NCBI RefSeq assembly: GCF_006228125.1
Contig: NZ_VDFY01000191.1
Span: 1 to 49,301 of the forward strand
Length of the DNA: 49,301 nucleotides
From: Micromonospora orduensis
GTDB taxonomy: Bacteria > Actinomycetota > Actinomycetes > Mycobacteriales > Micromonosporaceae
Reading direction: 5' to 3'
Below the pieces are notes generated by a model. The model saw only the letters and a list, made by a program, of their open reading frames with translations. It made no database searches and was not told the origin of the DNA. Both the position numbers and the translations under genes were made by a program. Each line of letters begins with the position of its first letter. Within the stretch, counting starts at the first letter, position 1. This document shows, one piece after another, positions 24,150-33,072 of this stretch.

Positions 24150-24614
24150 ATGGCCAGCACTCCCCCAGAGCGTCCGAAACCGCTCACCCCGGACGAAGAG
24201 GCCCTGGTACGCGCCCTCGGCCAGGTGATGCACGTGCTGCCCCGCACGATCGACGGCGACATGATCAGTGACCGGCAACTGCCGCTGACCGAGTACATCG
24301 CCCTGATGAACCTCTCCGAGGCGCCGAACCGGCGGATGCGCATGCACGAGCTCGCCGCGCTCTGCCACCTCTCACTCAGCGGTATGACCCGCACGATCAT
24401 CCGGCTGGAGAAGCAGGGCCTGGTGAAGCGGGAGCGGTGCGAGCAGGATGCCCGCGGCTGGAACGCCGTCCTCACCGACGCCGGCTTCGCCCGCCTGGAG
24501 GAGTCCTGGCCCAGCCACCTGGCCGCCATCCGCCGGCGGTTCCTGCAGCACTTCGAGGGCTTCGACCTGGCTCAGCTGGCCCGCGCGTTCCGCAGCGCGG
24601 GGACGGTCAGCTGA
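24150..24614 (+). CDS. MarR-family transcriptional regulator
   Basis: 154 residues. The winged helix runs LPLTEYIALMNLSEAP (helix 2), MRMHELAALCHLSLSGMTRTII (helices 3-4, DNA reading) and LVKRERCEQDARGWNAVLTDAG (wing, with the conserved D-x-R). N- and C-terminal helices would form the dimer interface. ATG 24150 is preferred over an in-frame TTG at 24120, which lies inside the second operator. It probably represses itself and the divergent flavin reductase. A single Cys in helix 3 (ALCHL) and one in the wing (RCEQD) could sense oxidants (inference). Confidence 0.9.
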   Translation: MASTPPERPKPLTPDEEALVRALGQVMHVLPRTIDGDMISDRQLPLTEYIALMNLSEAPNRRMRMHELAALCHLSLSGMTRTIIRLEKQGLVKRERCEQDARGWNAVLTDAGFARLEESWPSHLAAIRRRFLQHFEGFDLAQLARAFRSAGTVS

Positions 24615-24636
24615 GCCAGGCCGGAGCCGCTGCGCC

Positions 24637-26970
24637 CTAGGCGTTCGCCACGAGCCGCCACCGGTTGTCCGCGCTGCCGTTGTCCGAATCCTGGACGGCC
24701 TGCGCGCCCCACGAGGTGGAGCCGTTGAGGATGCCGAGCAGCTTGCCGCTGTTGACGTTGCGGATCTTGTAGGTGCCGTCGCCGTTGTCCACGAGCGTCC
24801 ACCGGTGGTCGGCGGTGCCGTTGTCGGCCCACTGCAGGACGCGGGCGTTGTCGGCGGTGGACATGTTCTCCACCCCGAGGACCTTCCCGCTGTTGACGTT
24901 ACGGAACCTGACCGCGGCGCCGTCGGTCACCACGACCCAGTTGTGGTCGGCGGTGCCACTGTCACCCCACTGCACGGCGAGCCCACCGTCGGCGGTGGAC
25001 ATGTTCTGGATGCCGAGCACCAGGCCGGTGCCCACGTTGACCAGTCGGTGGCTGGCGCCACCGCTGCTGCCGCTGACACTCCAGTAGACGGTGTAGTTGT
25101 AGCCGTGGGCGTCGTAGAACGGCGCGAGGTTGACCGTGGACCCGTTCGCCGTGGCGGTGAACGCCAACGCGCTGGTGCTGGTGCGGGCGACCGACGAGAC
25201 GTTCAGCGACGGGAGCGCGCTGAGCGACGTGTTGCCGTAGTTGCCGCAGAGCACCGTCGGGCCGTACGTGATGGCGGCGACGCCGGGGTTGTCGTTGGCG
25301 GGCTGCGTGACGACCCGCATCGGCAGGCGCACCGTGATGGTGTCGCCGGACGCCCAGGTCCGGGTGACTGTGGCGTAGCTGCCCGGAGTCGTGGCGACGC
25401 TCTGCGCGACACCGTTGACGCTTATCGTCGCGCCGCTCGTCCACGCCGGGATGCGGACCCGGACACTCCACGAGCCGCTCATCGTGCCGGACAGCGTGAG
25501 GGTGCTGGTGTCGCTGACCGGGTAGCTGGTGCTCTGCGTGACCGTGATGCCGCGCTGCGACCAGGTCAGCACCGACGGCGTGAACAGGTTCACGGTCAGC
25601 GTCGTGCCGTTGAAGAAGTAGATGGAGTCCATCAACTTGGTGTTGATCTCCAGGCCGGTGCCCTGGCAGCACCAGAACGAGTTGTAGTCGGTGCTCCAGG
25701 TGCCGCCGCCCCAGGCCGGACCCACGCCCCGACGCCCACCCGGGCGCAGCGGGGTGAAGTAGGTGATGTGGCCGTGACTGTCGGCCGGGTTCTGGCCGCC
25801 GATCAGGTGGTTGATCAGCGCGCGCTCGTAGAAGTCGAAGTAGTCCGTCCGGTTCGGGTCGAGCAGCCACAGCTCCCGGGTCAGCTTGAGCATGTTGTAG
25901 GTGTTGCACTGCTCGCACGTGTCGTTGCTGAGATAGCCGGCGATGGCGTTGGGCGCCCGGAAGTGCTCGGCCTGGCTGTTGCCGCCGATGACGTAGGTGT
26001 GCGCGCCGACGGTGATGTTCCACGCGTTGCTGGCGATGTCCCGGTAACGGGTGGTCCCGGTGGCCTTGAACTCCCGGGCGGCACCCACCCACTTGGGCAC
26101 CTGGGTGTTGGCGTGCAGGCCGGAGAGTTGGTCCTGGTTGGCGGCCAGAGGGTTGAACACGGCGGCGTGGTCGAACCGCTGCGCGGTGGCGAGCCACCGG
26201 GCGTCGCCGGTCTGCTGGTAGATGTCGGTAAGCACGTCGTTCATGCCGCCGAACTCGGTGCCGAGCATGGACTGCATCTGGCTGGAGCTCAGTCGGGCCG
26301 TGCGGGTGTCCACCCAGCCGGCGAGCCGCAGGAGCACGTCGCGGGCCTGCGTGCTGCCGGTGTAGCGCCAGACGTCGAGCAGCCCGGCGAGGGTCTTGTG
26401 GATGCAGTAGTACGGCACGTTGCCGTTGGACAGCGTCCGCGCCTCGAGCGCGGTGAAGTCGGACTCCGGGAAGCCGGAGAGGTAGCCGGTGGCGAACCCG
26501 GCGGCGGAGTTGTTGGCCTGGCACTTGGCCAGCTCGGCCACCATGTAGTTCGCCTTGTCCCGGCAGGTGGTGTCGCCCAGCACCGCGTACCCGTACGCCC
26601 AGGCGCTCAGGAAGTGCCCCTGCATGTGGGTCCGGAACGGGAAGTTCGGCGCGTCCCAGCCTCCGTTGGTGGCGGCGCCGTTGGTGGACAGCCGGTGGTT
26701 GGCCCGGAAGTTGTAGAGCAGGCGGTCGACGTCGACGAAGCGCAGGTAGGTGAGGGTCCGGTTCTGGTTGTCCAGCCAGCGGCCGGTGGTGAGCCGTACC
26801 TGACCCTGGTCGAAGGGGTACGCCGAGACGCCGATGTCCGAACGGGCGGGCGGGACCACGGCGGCGGAGGCGGCGCTCGCGCCGATGACCGTCGCGCCGG
26901 TGGCGGACATGACTGCGGTGGCACCGGCGGCCTGCAGTACGCGACGCCGACTGATGGGCAGGGGGGACAT
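24637..26970 (-). CDS. GH127 beta-L-arabinofuranosidase with C-terminal ricin-type domain
   Basis: 777 residues. A Tat signal (SRRRVLQAAG, residues 7-16) followed by an Ala-rich stretch indicates folded export. The GH127 (DUF1680) catalytic region carries the zinc/cysteine motifs: TCEQCNTYNML at 351-361 (Glu353, Cys355) and FWCCQGTGLEI at 432-442 (Cys434, Cys435). These correspond to the E-x-C and CC pair of bifidobacterial HypBA1, where the first Cys of the CC pair is the nucleophile. From about 645 three ricin B-like repeats occur (VNxGxxLGIxNxSTAD... and ...W), a carbohydrate-binding trefoil. It should release L-arabinose from plant arabinans or glycoproteins. ATG 26970 has GGAGG upstream. 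Two palindromes lie upstream. Confidence 0.92.
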   Translation of the reverse strand: MSPLPISRRRVLQAAGATAVMSATGATVIGASAASAAVVPPARSDIGVSAYPFDQGQVRLTTGRWLDNQNRTLTYLRFVDVDRLLYNFRANHRLSTNGAATNGGWDAPNFPFRTHMQGHFLSAWAYGYAVLGDTTCRDKANYMVAELAKCQANNSAAGFATGYLSGFPESDFTALEARTLSNGNVPYYCIHKTLAGLLDVWRYTGSTQARDVLLRLAGWVDTRTARLSSSQMQSMLGTEFGGMNDVLTDIYQQTGDARWLATAQRFDHAAVFNPLAANQDQLSGLHANTQVPKWVGAAREFKATGTTRYRDIASNAWNITVGAHTYVIGGNSQAEHFRAPNAIAGYLSNDTCEQCNTYNMLKLTRELWLLDPNRTDYFDFYERALINHLIGGQNPADSHGHITYFTPLRPGGRRGVGPAWGGGTWSTDYNSFWCCQGTGLEINTKLMDSIYFFNGTTLTVNLFTPSVLTWSQRGITVTQSTSYPVSDTSTLTLSGTMSGSWSVRVRIPAWTSGATISVNGVAQSVATTPGSYATVTRTWASGDTITVRLPMRVVTQPANDNPGVAAITYGPTVLCGNYGNTSLSALPSLNVSSVARTSTSALAFTATANGSTVNLAPFYDAHGYNYTVYWSVSGSSGGASHRLVNVGTGLVLGIQNMSTADGGLAVQWGDSGTADHNWVVVTDGAAVRFRNVNSGKVLGVENMSTADNARVLQWADNGTADHRWTLVDNGDGTYKIRNVNSGKLLGILNGSTSWGAQAVQDSDNGSADNRWRLVANA

Positions 26971-27021
26971 GGAACCTCCACGGGCAGCACAGCCGGGCGA
27001 GGCGGGCTCGGCGGGACGGTG

Positions 27022-27047
27022 CGATGCGAACGTTAGCGTTCACATCG
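27022..27047. promoter_or_regulatory. long imperfect palindrome upstream of GH127
   Basis: CGATGCGAACG-TTAG-CGTTCACATCG: an 11-4-11 inverted repeat with one mismatch, 52 bases before the GH127 ATG. It is probably an operator. Confidence 0.55.
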
Positions 27048-27107
27048 TGTCCGGCATGTTACGGCGAGAGACCCGATGCATTCAAGGTGATGATTTTCTG
27101 TTCTTGA

Positions 27108-27121
27108 TGTTATCGATAACA
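27108..27121. promoter_or_regulatory. perfect 14-bp palindrome upstream of GH127
   Basis: TGTTATCGATAACA, perfect and AT-rich against its surroundings, with the central CG of LacI-family operators. It lies 138 bp upstream of the GH127 start and 8 bp beyond the stop of the preceding gene. Confidence 0.6.
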
Positions 27122-27129
27122 CCCATGAC

Positions 27130-27618
27130 TCAACGGGGCAGGCGGCCGACCTCGACCAGAGCCCAGGCGAGCAGCCCGAACGCCCCGGTCGAGGCGACGG
27201 CGCGCACCACGTTGCCGCGTACCCACGGCCGTTCGAAACGCGCCCGCGCCGCCGCCGGGTCGGCGTCGCCGGCCCGGGCCAGCGCGTTGTTGAGCGGCAC
27301 GTTGACGACCGCGGTGACACCGAGGACCACCAGGTACGACACCAGCCCGGCCACGATCCACGGCAGCACCGCCCGGTGCCCGCCACCCAGGTGCAACGCC
27401 GCCGCCAGCAGGGTGAACGCCAACGCACCGCCGAAGCAGACCGCGAACCATCCGTTGAGGATGGACTCGTTGATCCGCCGCATGGCGAGCACCAGCGTCC
27501 GGTCGTCGGTGCGGCCGAGACCGGGCATCACCGCGTAGGCGAACGCGGCGAACAGCCCGGCGGTCAGGCCGGTGGTCAGGGTGGCGGCGAACAGACTCGC
27601 GGTACGGAGGAGACCCAT
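27130..27618 (-). CDS. DUF1772 (anthrone oxygenase-like) membrane protein
   Basis: 162 residues with four hydrophobic helices. Helix 1 (LTAGLFAAFAYAVMPGLGRT) with a short loop, then FVCFGGALAF-like helix 2, and VVNVPLNNALARAGD after helix 3 are the hallmark of DUF1772; the N-x-P-x-N segment is its most conserved part. Some relatives are anthrone oxygenases, but most are uncharacterised, so no reaction is assigned. ATG 27618 lies 31 bases beyond the desD stop on the same strand. It could therefore be read through from the siderophore operon. Confidence 0.82.
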   Translation of the reverse strand: MGLLRTASLFAATLTTGLTAGLFAAFAYAVMPGLGRTDDRTLVLAMRRINESILNGWFAVCFGGALAFTLLAAALHLGGGHRAVLPWIVAGLVSYLVVLGVTAVVNVPLNNALARAGDADPAAARARFERPWVRGNVVRAVASTGAFGLLAWALVEVGRLPR

Positions 27619-27649
27619 ACCCCCATTGCACCCGCTGCCGCCGGCGCTG

Positions 27650-29482
27650 TCACCCGGCGGTCGGGGCGTGGGCGGCCAGCGGATTGGCCAGGGTGCCGAC
27701 GAACTGGAGCGCGGCCGACGGATCCGCCAGGTCGACCATCTGCTGGTTGTCGCGCAGCTGGAGCCGGTTCAGGCAGGACAGCGTGAACTCCGCCGCGAAC
27801 AGGTCGTAGTGGCGGACCCGATCGGCCAGGTGCGGCACCCGCTCGAAGTAGTCGGCCGCGCAGGCGGCGACCGTACGCCAGAAGTCGTCCTCGGAGAGTG
27901 CGCCGGCCTCGACCAGCACCGCGTTGAGGTGCCGCAGGAAGCAGTCCACCACGTCGGTGAAGATGCTCAGCAGCTTCGTGTCGTCGGGCACGTCGACCCG
28001 GACCCGCTCCACCGCCTCCGGCAGCTCGACGTCGGCGCTCATCACCGCGATCTCCTCGGCGATGTCCTTGAAGATCACCCGTACGACGGTGTCCCGCTCG
28101 TCGAGGACCAGGATGACGTTCTCCCCGTGCGGCATGAAGGCCAGGTCATGGGCGTAGAAGCTGTGCAGCAGCGGGGTCAGGTACGCGTCCAGGTAGCGGC
28201 GCAGCCACACCTCGGCGGGCAGCCCGGACCTGTCGATCAGGGCCGCCGCCAGCGAACCGCCGTCGTTGTCCACGTGCAGCAGCGCGGCCATGGTGGACAG
28301 TCGCTGCCCCGGCGCCAGGTCGGGCACCGGGCTCTCGCGCCACAGGGCGGCCAGCATCTTGCGGTACGGGGAGGTGCGCTCGGTGGCCGCCTCGTACTGC
28401 CGGTGCCGGTAGCCGACCGCCGCCCGCTCCCGGATGACGGTCAGCCCGGAGCCGGTCAGCACCTCGTCACCGGCGATCAGGTCGGCCAGCCAGTCGTTGA
28501 TGGCCGGCGTGGCGGCCATGTACGCGGCGGACAGTCCCCGCATGAAGCCCATGTTGAGCACCGACAGCGCGGTCTTGACGTAGTGCCGGCGCGGCTCGGT
28601 GACGTTGAAGAAGGTGCGGATGGACTGCTGCGCGAGGTACGCGTCCGGGCCGGGGCCGAGGTGCACCAGCCGACGCTCGGCCAGCTCACCGGCGAAGGTG
28701 ACCGCCAACTTGTTCCACCACTGCCACGGGTGCGCCGGGATCAGGTGGTAGTCGGCGAGATCCAGGCCGAGGCCGGCCATCGTGGCCGCGAACCGGGCCC
28801 GGGTCTCCGCGTCCAACTCGCTCTCGATGAGCGTGTCGTAGTCGAGGTCGGCGGCGCTGCTGAACGTCGAGTGGTCCCGGTGCGCGGCCAGCCACTCCAG
28901 CCGGACCGCCTCGGCGGCCTCCGGGGCGTAGCGGTGGTACTCGTCGACACCGAAGCCGAGCCGGCCGTTGTTGGCCACGAAGCAGGGATGCCCCTCGGTC
29001 ATCGACGTCTCGATGGTCTGGAAGTCCGCACCGGCCAGCTCGGCGGCGCTCGGCGCGGACCGCGCCAGCTTGTACGCGGCGCCCGCGAGGGTGGAGGTGA
29101 TCTCCTCCAGGTAGACCGGCAGCACCCGCGCGGAGAGCCCGAGGGCGCCACGCAGCTCGACGATCAGGTCCACCGCGTCCGGTGGCAGCGACACGCCGTC
29201 GCGGTGCCTGGTGATGCTGTCCGCGTCGATCTGCCAGTGCGCCAGGGTCAGCACCCGGGCCGCGAACCGGTAGGTGACCGTGCCGTCGTCGCTGCGGACC
29301 TCGTACCACCGCCGGTCGTCGGGGCCGGGAACGGACTGCGGGTCGAGCAGGCGTTCGTGGGTGAACTCGGCGAGCGCCTTGCGCACCAGCAGCCGGTTGG
29401 CCCGCGCCCAACGCTGCGGGGTGAGATGCCCGACCGGGTCGCCGGTGGAGGTGGGAACGGTGGAAAAAGCGGTGGCGGTCAC
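27650..29482 (-). CDS. desD: DesD-like NIS siderophore synthetase (IucA/IucC family)
   Basis: 610 residues of the NRPS-independent siderophore synthetase family. ATP-binding landmarks include TIETSMTEGHPCFVANNGRLGF (the S-x-x-x-GHP loop), HPWQWWNKL, KTALSVLNMGFMR and HGENVILVLDERD in the C-terminal FhuF-like part. In desferrioxamine pathways DesD uses ATP to join N-hydroxy-N-succinylcadaverine units into tris-hydroxamates. GTG 29482 overlaps the stop of desC by GTGA. Length matches DesD (about 600). Last biosynthetic gene of desABCD. Confidence 0.92.
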   Translation of the reverse strand: MTATAFSTVPTSTGDPVGHLTPQRWARANRLLVRKALAEFTHERLLDPQSVPGPDDRRWYEVRSDDGTVTYRFAARVLTLAHWQIDADSITRHRDGVSLPPDAVDLIVELRGALGLSARVLPVYLEEITSTLAGAAYKLARSAPSAAELAGADFQTIETSMTEGHPCFVANNGRLGFGVDEYHRYAPEAAEAVRLEWLAAHRDHSTFSSAADLDYDTLIESELDAETRARFAATMAGLGLDLADYHLIPAHPWQWWNKLAVTFAGELAERRLVHLGPGPDAYLAQQSIRTFFNVTEPRRHYVKTALSVLNMGFMRGLSAAYMAATPAINDWLADLIAGDEVLTGSGLTVIRERAAVGYRHRQYEAATERTSPYRKMLAALWRESPVPDLAPGQRLSTMAALLHVDNDGGSLAAALIDRSGLPAEVWLRRYLDAYLTPLLHSFYAHDLAFMPHGENVILVLDERDTVVRVIFKDIAEEIAVMSADVELPEAVERVRVDVPDDTKLLSIFTDVVDCFLRHLNAVLVEAGALSEDDFWRTVAACAADYFERVPHLADRVRHYDLFAAEFTLSCLNRLQLRDNQQMVDLADPSAALQFVGTLANPLAAHAPTAG

Positions 29483-30057
29483 GCCTGGGCTCCTTGACAG
29501 TCGGTGACGGCGGCCTGGAACTGGGCACGCGTGCAGACGCTGAGCAGCGCGTCCTTCTCGGGCTTGGCGATCGGGCCGATGACCTCGAAGCCGACGGCGG
29601 CGTTCAGCGCGTGCACGGCGGTGTTGCGCACATCCGGCTCGACCACCACCCGCCGGGTCGTCGCGTCGTCGAAGAGCCAGGCCATGACGGTACGAATCAC
29701 CGCCCGGGTGAAACCGTGCACGGGCGTGCCGACGGGCGCGCAGAGGAAGTGCATGCCGACGTCGCCGGGCTGGTGGTCGTACCGGCCGACCAGCTCGACG
29801 TGGGCCGGGTCGTAGCGCTCGGCGAGGAACGCCGGACCCCCCCGCCACAGCCCGACGTACGCGTCGTGGTGCGGGTGGTCGGCGATCCGCCGGTACTCCT
29901 CGGCCACGGCGGCCTCGTCGGCGTCCTGCATGAGCCAGAACGACGCCTTCGGGTGTGTCACCCAGGAGTGCAGCAGCGCGGCGTCGGCATCCGGGTCGAC
30001 GGTACGCAGCGCGAACTCGCCGAGCCGGTCGTCGACGCGGGTGAAGACGCCTGTCAC
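29479..30057 (-). CDS. desC: DesC-like N-hydroxycadaverine acyltransferase
   Basis: 192 residues, GNAT fold of the IucB/RhbD siderophore acyltransferase subgroup. LLHSWVTHPKASFWLMQDAD near residue 30, the strand/loop DVGMHFLCAP, then FTRAVIRTVMAWLF and VVVEPDVRNTAVHALNAAVGF are family landmarks. DesC transfers acetyl, succinyl or other acyl groups from CoA to N-hydroxycadaverine. GTG 30057 overlaps the desB stop by GTGA, and its own stop overlaps desD likewise. A clear paralog lies at 39192-39749. Confidence 0.9.
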   Translation of the reverse strand: MTGVFTRVDDRLGEFALRTVDPDADAALLHSWVTHPKASFWLMQDADEAAVAEEYRRIADHPHHDAYVGLWRGGPAFLAERYDPAHVELVGRYDHQPGDVGMHFLCAPVGTPVHGFTRAVIRTVMAWLFDDATTRRVVVEPDVRNTAVHALNAAVGFEVIGPIAKPEKDALLSVCTRAQFQAAVTDCQGAQA

Positions 30058-31331
30058 GACGTCACCCCGAACTCCTGGAAGGTGATGCTCTTCTCGATCG
30101 GGTAGTGCTCCCGGCCGAGCAACTCGCGGATGATCCAGGAGTTGCGGTAGGCGCCCATGCCCAGGTCGGGTGAGGTGATGCTGTGCGTGTGGGTGCCCGC
30201 GTTCTGCAGGAAGATCCCCCGCCCGGTGTGGTCGATGCTGTAGTTGCGCGCCACGTCGAAGCGGCCGTGGGAGTCCCAGCGGATCCGGTCGGACACCGGG
30301 GCGAGGAACTCCGGCACCCGGTAGCGGTAACCGGTGGCGAGCACCAGTCCCTCGGTCCGCAGGGCGACGTCGCGCTCCTGCTCCACCTGACGCAGCCGCA
30401 GCGCGTACGCCCCGTCCCGGTGCTCGGCGCCGACAAGCTCGGTGTTGGTGAGCAGCCGGGTGTTCACCGGTCCGTTGACGCTGTGCGCGTAGAGCAGGTC
30501 GAAGATGTCGTTGATCAGGTCGGCGTTGATGCCCTTGAAGAGGCCCTTCTGCTCGGATTCCAGCCGGTAGCGGGTCACCTCGGGCAGCGCGTGGAAGTAG
30601 TCCACGTAGTCCGGTGAGGTCATCTCCAGCGTCAGCTTGGTGTATTCGAGGGGGAAGAACCGGGGCGAGCGGGTCACCCAGTTGAGCTGGTAGCCGTACC
30701 GGTCGATGTCGCCGAGCAGGTCGTGGTAGATCTCCGCGGCGCTCTGCCCGCTGCCGACCACGGTGATGCTCCGCTTGGTGCGTAGCGCATCCCGGTGCTC
30801 CAGGTAGCGCGAGTTGTGCACGGCGTCGCCGGGCAGGCCGGCGACGACGTCGGGCAGGTGCGGCGGGGTGCCGGTACCGAGCACCAGGTGCCGGGCCCGG
30901 TACTCGACGCTCTCGGACTCGCCCGTGCTGGCCCGCACCACATACCGGTCGTCGACCGCGTCGAACTCCACGGTGGTCACCGTCTGACCGAAGCGCAGGT
31001 TCGGCAGCTTCGCCGCCGCCCACCGGCAGTACGCGTCGTACTCGCCGCGCAGCGGGTAGAAGCTCTCCCGGATGTAGAACGGGTAGAGCCGGCCGATCTC
31101 CTTGAGGTAGTTGAGGAAGGAGTACGGCGAGGTCGGGTCGGCGAGGCTGACCAGGTCGGCGATGAACGGGGTCTGTAACCGGGCGGACTCCAGCAGCATG
31201 CCGGGGTGCCAGGCCAGGCTCGGGCGGGCCTCCAGGAACACGCCGTCCAGCTCGTCGATCGGCGCGGTGAGGCAGGCCAGGCCCAGGTTGTACGGGCCGA
31301 GCCCGATGGCGATGAAGTCGTGGGTGGACAT
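30054..31331 (-). CDS. desB: DesB-like lysine/cadaverine N-monooxygenase
   Basis: 425 residues of the flavin N-hydroxylase family. FAD loop IGLGPYNLGLA near the N-terminus, GSGQSAAEIYHDLL (NADPH loop, about 185-198) and LATGYRYRVPEFL near residue 345 are all present. It hydroxylates the terminal amine of cadaverine, the second step of desferrioxamine synthesis. ATG 31331 has GGAG 7 bases upstream; an in-frame GTG 10 codons earlier (31361) is the alternative start. Cotranscribed with desA (35-bp gap) and desC (4-nt overlap). Confidence 0.93.
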   Translation of the reverse strand: MSTHDFIAIGLGPYNLGLACLTAPIDELDGVFLEARPSLAWHPGMLLESARLQTPFIADLVSLADPTSPYSFLNYLKEIGRLYPFYIRESFYPLRGEYDAYCRWAAAKLPNLRFGQTVTTVEFDAVDDRYVVRASTGESESVEYRARHLVLGTGTPPHLPDVVAGLPGDAVHNSRYLEHRDALRTKRSITVVGSGQSAAEIYHDLLGDIDRYGYQLNWVTRSPRFFPLEYTKLTLEMTSPDYVDYFHALPEVTRYRLESEQKGLFKGINADLINDIFDLLYAHSVNGPVNTRLLTNTELVGAEHRDGAYALRLRQVEQERDVALRTEGLVLATGYRYRVPEFLAPVSDRIRWDSHGRFDVARNYSIDHTGRGIFLQNAGTHTHSITSPDLGMGAYRNSWIIRELLGREHYPIEKSITFQEFGVTS

Positions 31332-31366
31332 CGGAGTCTCCAGGCGCGGGTTCGTGGTCACCGGCG

Positions 31367-32917
31367 TCAGCCGACGGAGCAGGTCAGGGCGGCGGTGGCG
31401 TGGTCGTGCACGTACCGGCCGGCGTGGGTGGCGATGAGGTCCAGCACGTGACCGACGTCGTCGACGGTGGTGGCGGGGTTGAGCAGGGTGAACTTGAGGA
31501 AGTGCCGGCCGTCCACCCGGGTACCGGCGACCACGGCGAGGCCGGACGCCGCCAGGGCCTCACGGGCGTGCAGGTTGGCGGCGTCGGCCAGTTCGCGGCC
31601 CGGGCCGGTGGGCAGGTAGCGGAACACCACAGTGCTCAGCTGCGAGCGGGTGACCACCTCGAAGCGGGGGTCCTCGCTGACCAGCCGCCACGCGTCGGCG
31701 GCACGGTCGACCACCTCGTCGAAGAGCGCGCCGAGCGCGTCCGGGCCCATCACCCGCAGGGTCAGCCAGAGCTTCAACGCGTCGAAGCGGCGGGTGGTCT
31801 GCAGGCTCTTGTCGACCTGGTTGGGGATGCGCTGCTCCACCATCCGGGCCGGGTTGAGGTAGTCGGCGTGGTAGGTGGCGTGCCGCAGCACCCGCCGGTC
31901 GCGGACCAGCAGCGCGCTGGAGCTGACCGGCTGGAAGAACGACTTGTGGTAGTCGACGGTCACCGAGTCGGCCCGCTCGATGCCGTCGAGCAGGTGCCGG
32001 CGCGTCGGCGAGACGAGAAGACCACAGCCGTACGCGGCGTCCACGTGCAGCCACACGCCTGCCGCCGCGCAGATGTCGGCCAGCTCGGCGAGCGGGTCGA
32101 TGGAGCCGAAGTCGGTGGTGCCGGCGGTGCCGACGACGGCCATCACCACAAGCCCGGCCTGCCGGCACCGGGCGATCTCCTCGCGGACCGCGCAGGGGCG
32201 GATCCGCCGCCCGGCGTCGGTGGGAACGGCGATCACCGCGTCCGGGGAGAGGCCGAGCAGCTTGGCGGACTTCTGCACGCTGAAGTGACCGGCCGCCGAG
32301 GTGAGCACCCGAAGCCGGGGCAGCAGCTCGGCGCGGGCCGCCGGGGCGAGCGCGTCGGCAGACGCCTCCTCCCGGGCCAGCAGCAGCGCCTGGAGGTTGG
32401 ACTGGCTGCCTCCGCTGGTGAACACCCCGTCGGCGTCCGGGCCGAGGCCGATCCGTTGGGCGGTCCAGTCGATCAGGCGGCGCTCGATGAGGGTGGCTCC
32501 GGCGCTCTGGTCCCAGGTGTCCAGCGACGAGTTCACGGCGGTGAGCACGGCCTCGCCGAGCAGCGCCGGGATGACCACCGGGCAGTTGAGGTGGGCGAGG
32601 TAGCGGGGGTGGTGGAACCAGACGGCGTCGCGCAGGTAGACGTCCTCCAGCTCGTCCAGGGCGGCGCCGGCGTCACCAAGCGGTCGGTCCAGGTCGACGC
32701 GGTCGACAAGCGGCGCCAGTTCGGCGGGTGTCACGCCGGTGCCGGGACGGTCCACGTCGGCCACCCGGCGGGCGACCCGGTCGACGCCGGCGGCGATCGC
32801 CTGCCGGTACTGCTCGACGGAGCCCTGGTTCAGCAGCTGTGCCCGCGCGGCGGCCGGGGCGGGCGCCGGCGCCGTCGGGGGCGCGGTGGTCTCGACGGGG
32901 TACGTCGGCACGGTCAC
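31367..32917 (-). CDS. desA: DesA-like PLP-dependent lysine decarboxylase
   Basis: 516 residues of the group II pyridoxal-5'-phosphate decarboxylases. TSGGSQSNLQALLLAR (about 168-183) binds the cofactor phosphate, HVDAAYG (291-297) holds the pyridine-nitrogen Asp293, and DYHKSFFQP (322-330) holds Lys325 for the Schiff base. It makes cadaverine from lysine. An N-terminal Pro/Ala-rich tail (about 10-25) is extra. GTG 32917 has GGAGGA 6 bases upstream. No iron box is visible in the 155 bases upstream. Confidence 0.93.
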   Translation of the reverse strand: MTVPTYPVETTAPPTAPAPAPAAARAQLLNQGSVEQYRQAIAAGVDRVARRVADVDRPGTGVTPAELAPLVDRVDLDRPLGDAGAALDELEDVYLRDAVWFHHPRYLAHLNCPVVIPALLGEAVLTAVNSSLDTWDQSAGATLIERRLIDWTAQRIGLGPDADGVFTSGGSQSNLQALLLAREEASADALAPAARAELLPRLRVLTSAAGHFSVQKSAKLLGLSPDAVIAVPTDAGRRIRPCAVREEIARCRQAGLVVMAVVGTAGTTDFGSIDPLAELADICAAAGVWLHVDAAYGCGLLVSPTRRHLLDGIERADSVTVDYHKSFFQPVSSSALLVRDRRVLRHATYHADYLNPARMVEQRIPNQVDKSLQTTRRFDALKLWLTLRVMGPDALGALFDEVVDRAADAWRLVSEDPRFEVVTRSQLSTVVFRYLPTGPGRELADAANLHAREALAASGLAVVAGTRVDGRHFLKFTLLNPATTVDDVGHVLDLIATHAGRYVHDHATAALTCSVG

Positions 32918-32958
32918 GGATGTCCTCCACGTTCTCGACGATGGGCAGCCGGAACCCA

Positions 32959-32984
32959 CCCCCGGCGCGTCGTCGCGCCGGGGG
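32959..32984. terminator. perfect GC-rich hairpin upstream of desA
   Basis: CCCCCGGCGCG, loop TCGT, CGCGCCGGGGG: an 11-bp perfect stem in the gap between the binding-protein gene and desA. It could end the upstream transcript or attenuate read-through. Confidence 0.6.
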
Positions 32985-33022
32985 TTGTGCTGCCCTCGAT
33001 GGGGTCGCTACTCGGGCGGCCA

Positions 33023-33069
33023 CCGGAGCGACTCCGTGCCGCCGGTGGCCGGCGGCGGAGTCGCTCCGG
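33023..33069. terminator. long hairpin after the siderophore-binding protein gene
   Basis: CCGGAGCGACTCCG pairs perfectly (14 bp) with CGGAGTCGCTCCGG, and the loop contains a further CCGCC/GGCGG stem. It begins 3 bases beyond the stop codon at 33073. Confidence 0.7.
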
Positions 33070-33072
33070 GCG

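Noticed and set aside
24120..24150. TTG 24120 as the MarR start
   Set aside because: It falls inside an operator-like inverted repeat, and ATG 24150 gives a normal MarR length.
27572..29497. 641-codon plus-strand open frame opposite desD
   Set aside because: Antisense to a clear siderophore synthetase; composition is typical of a complement frame.
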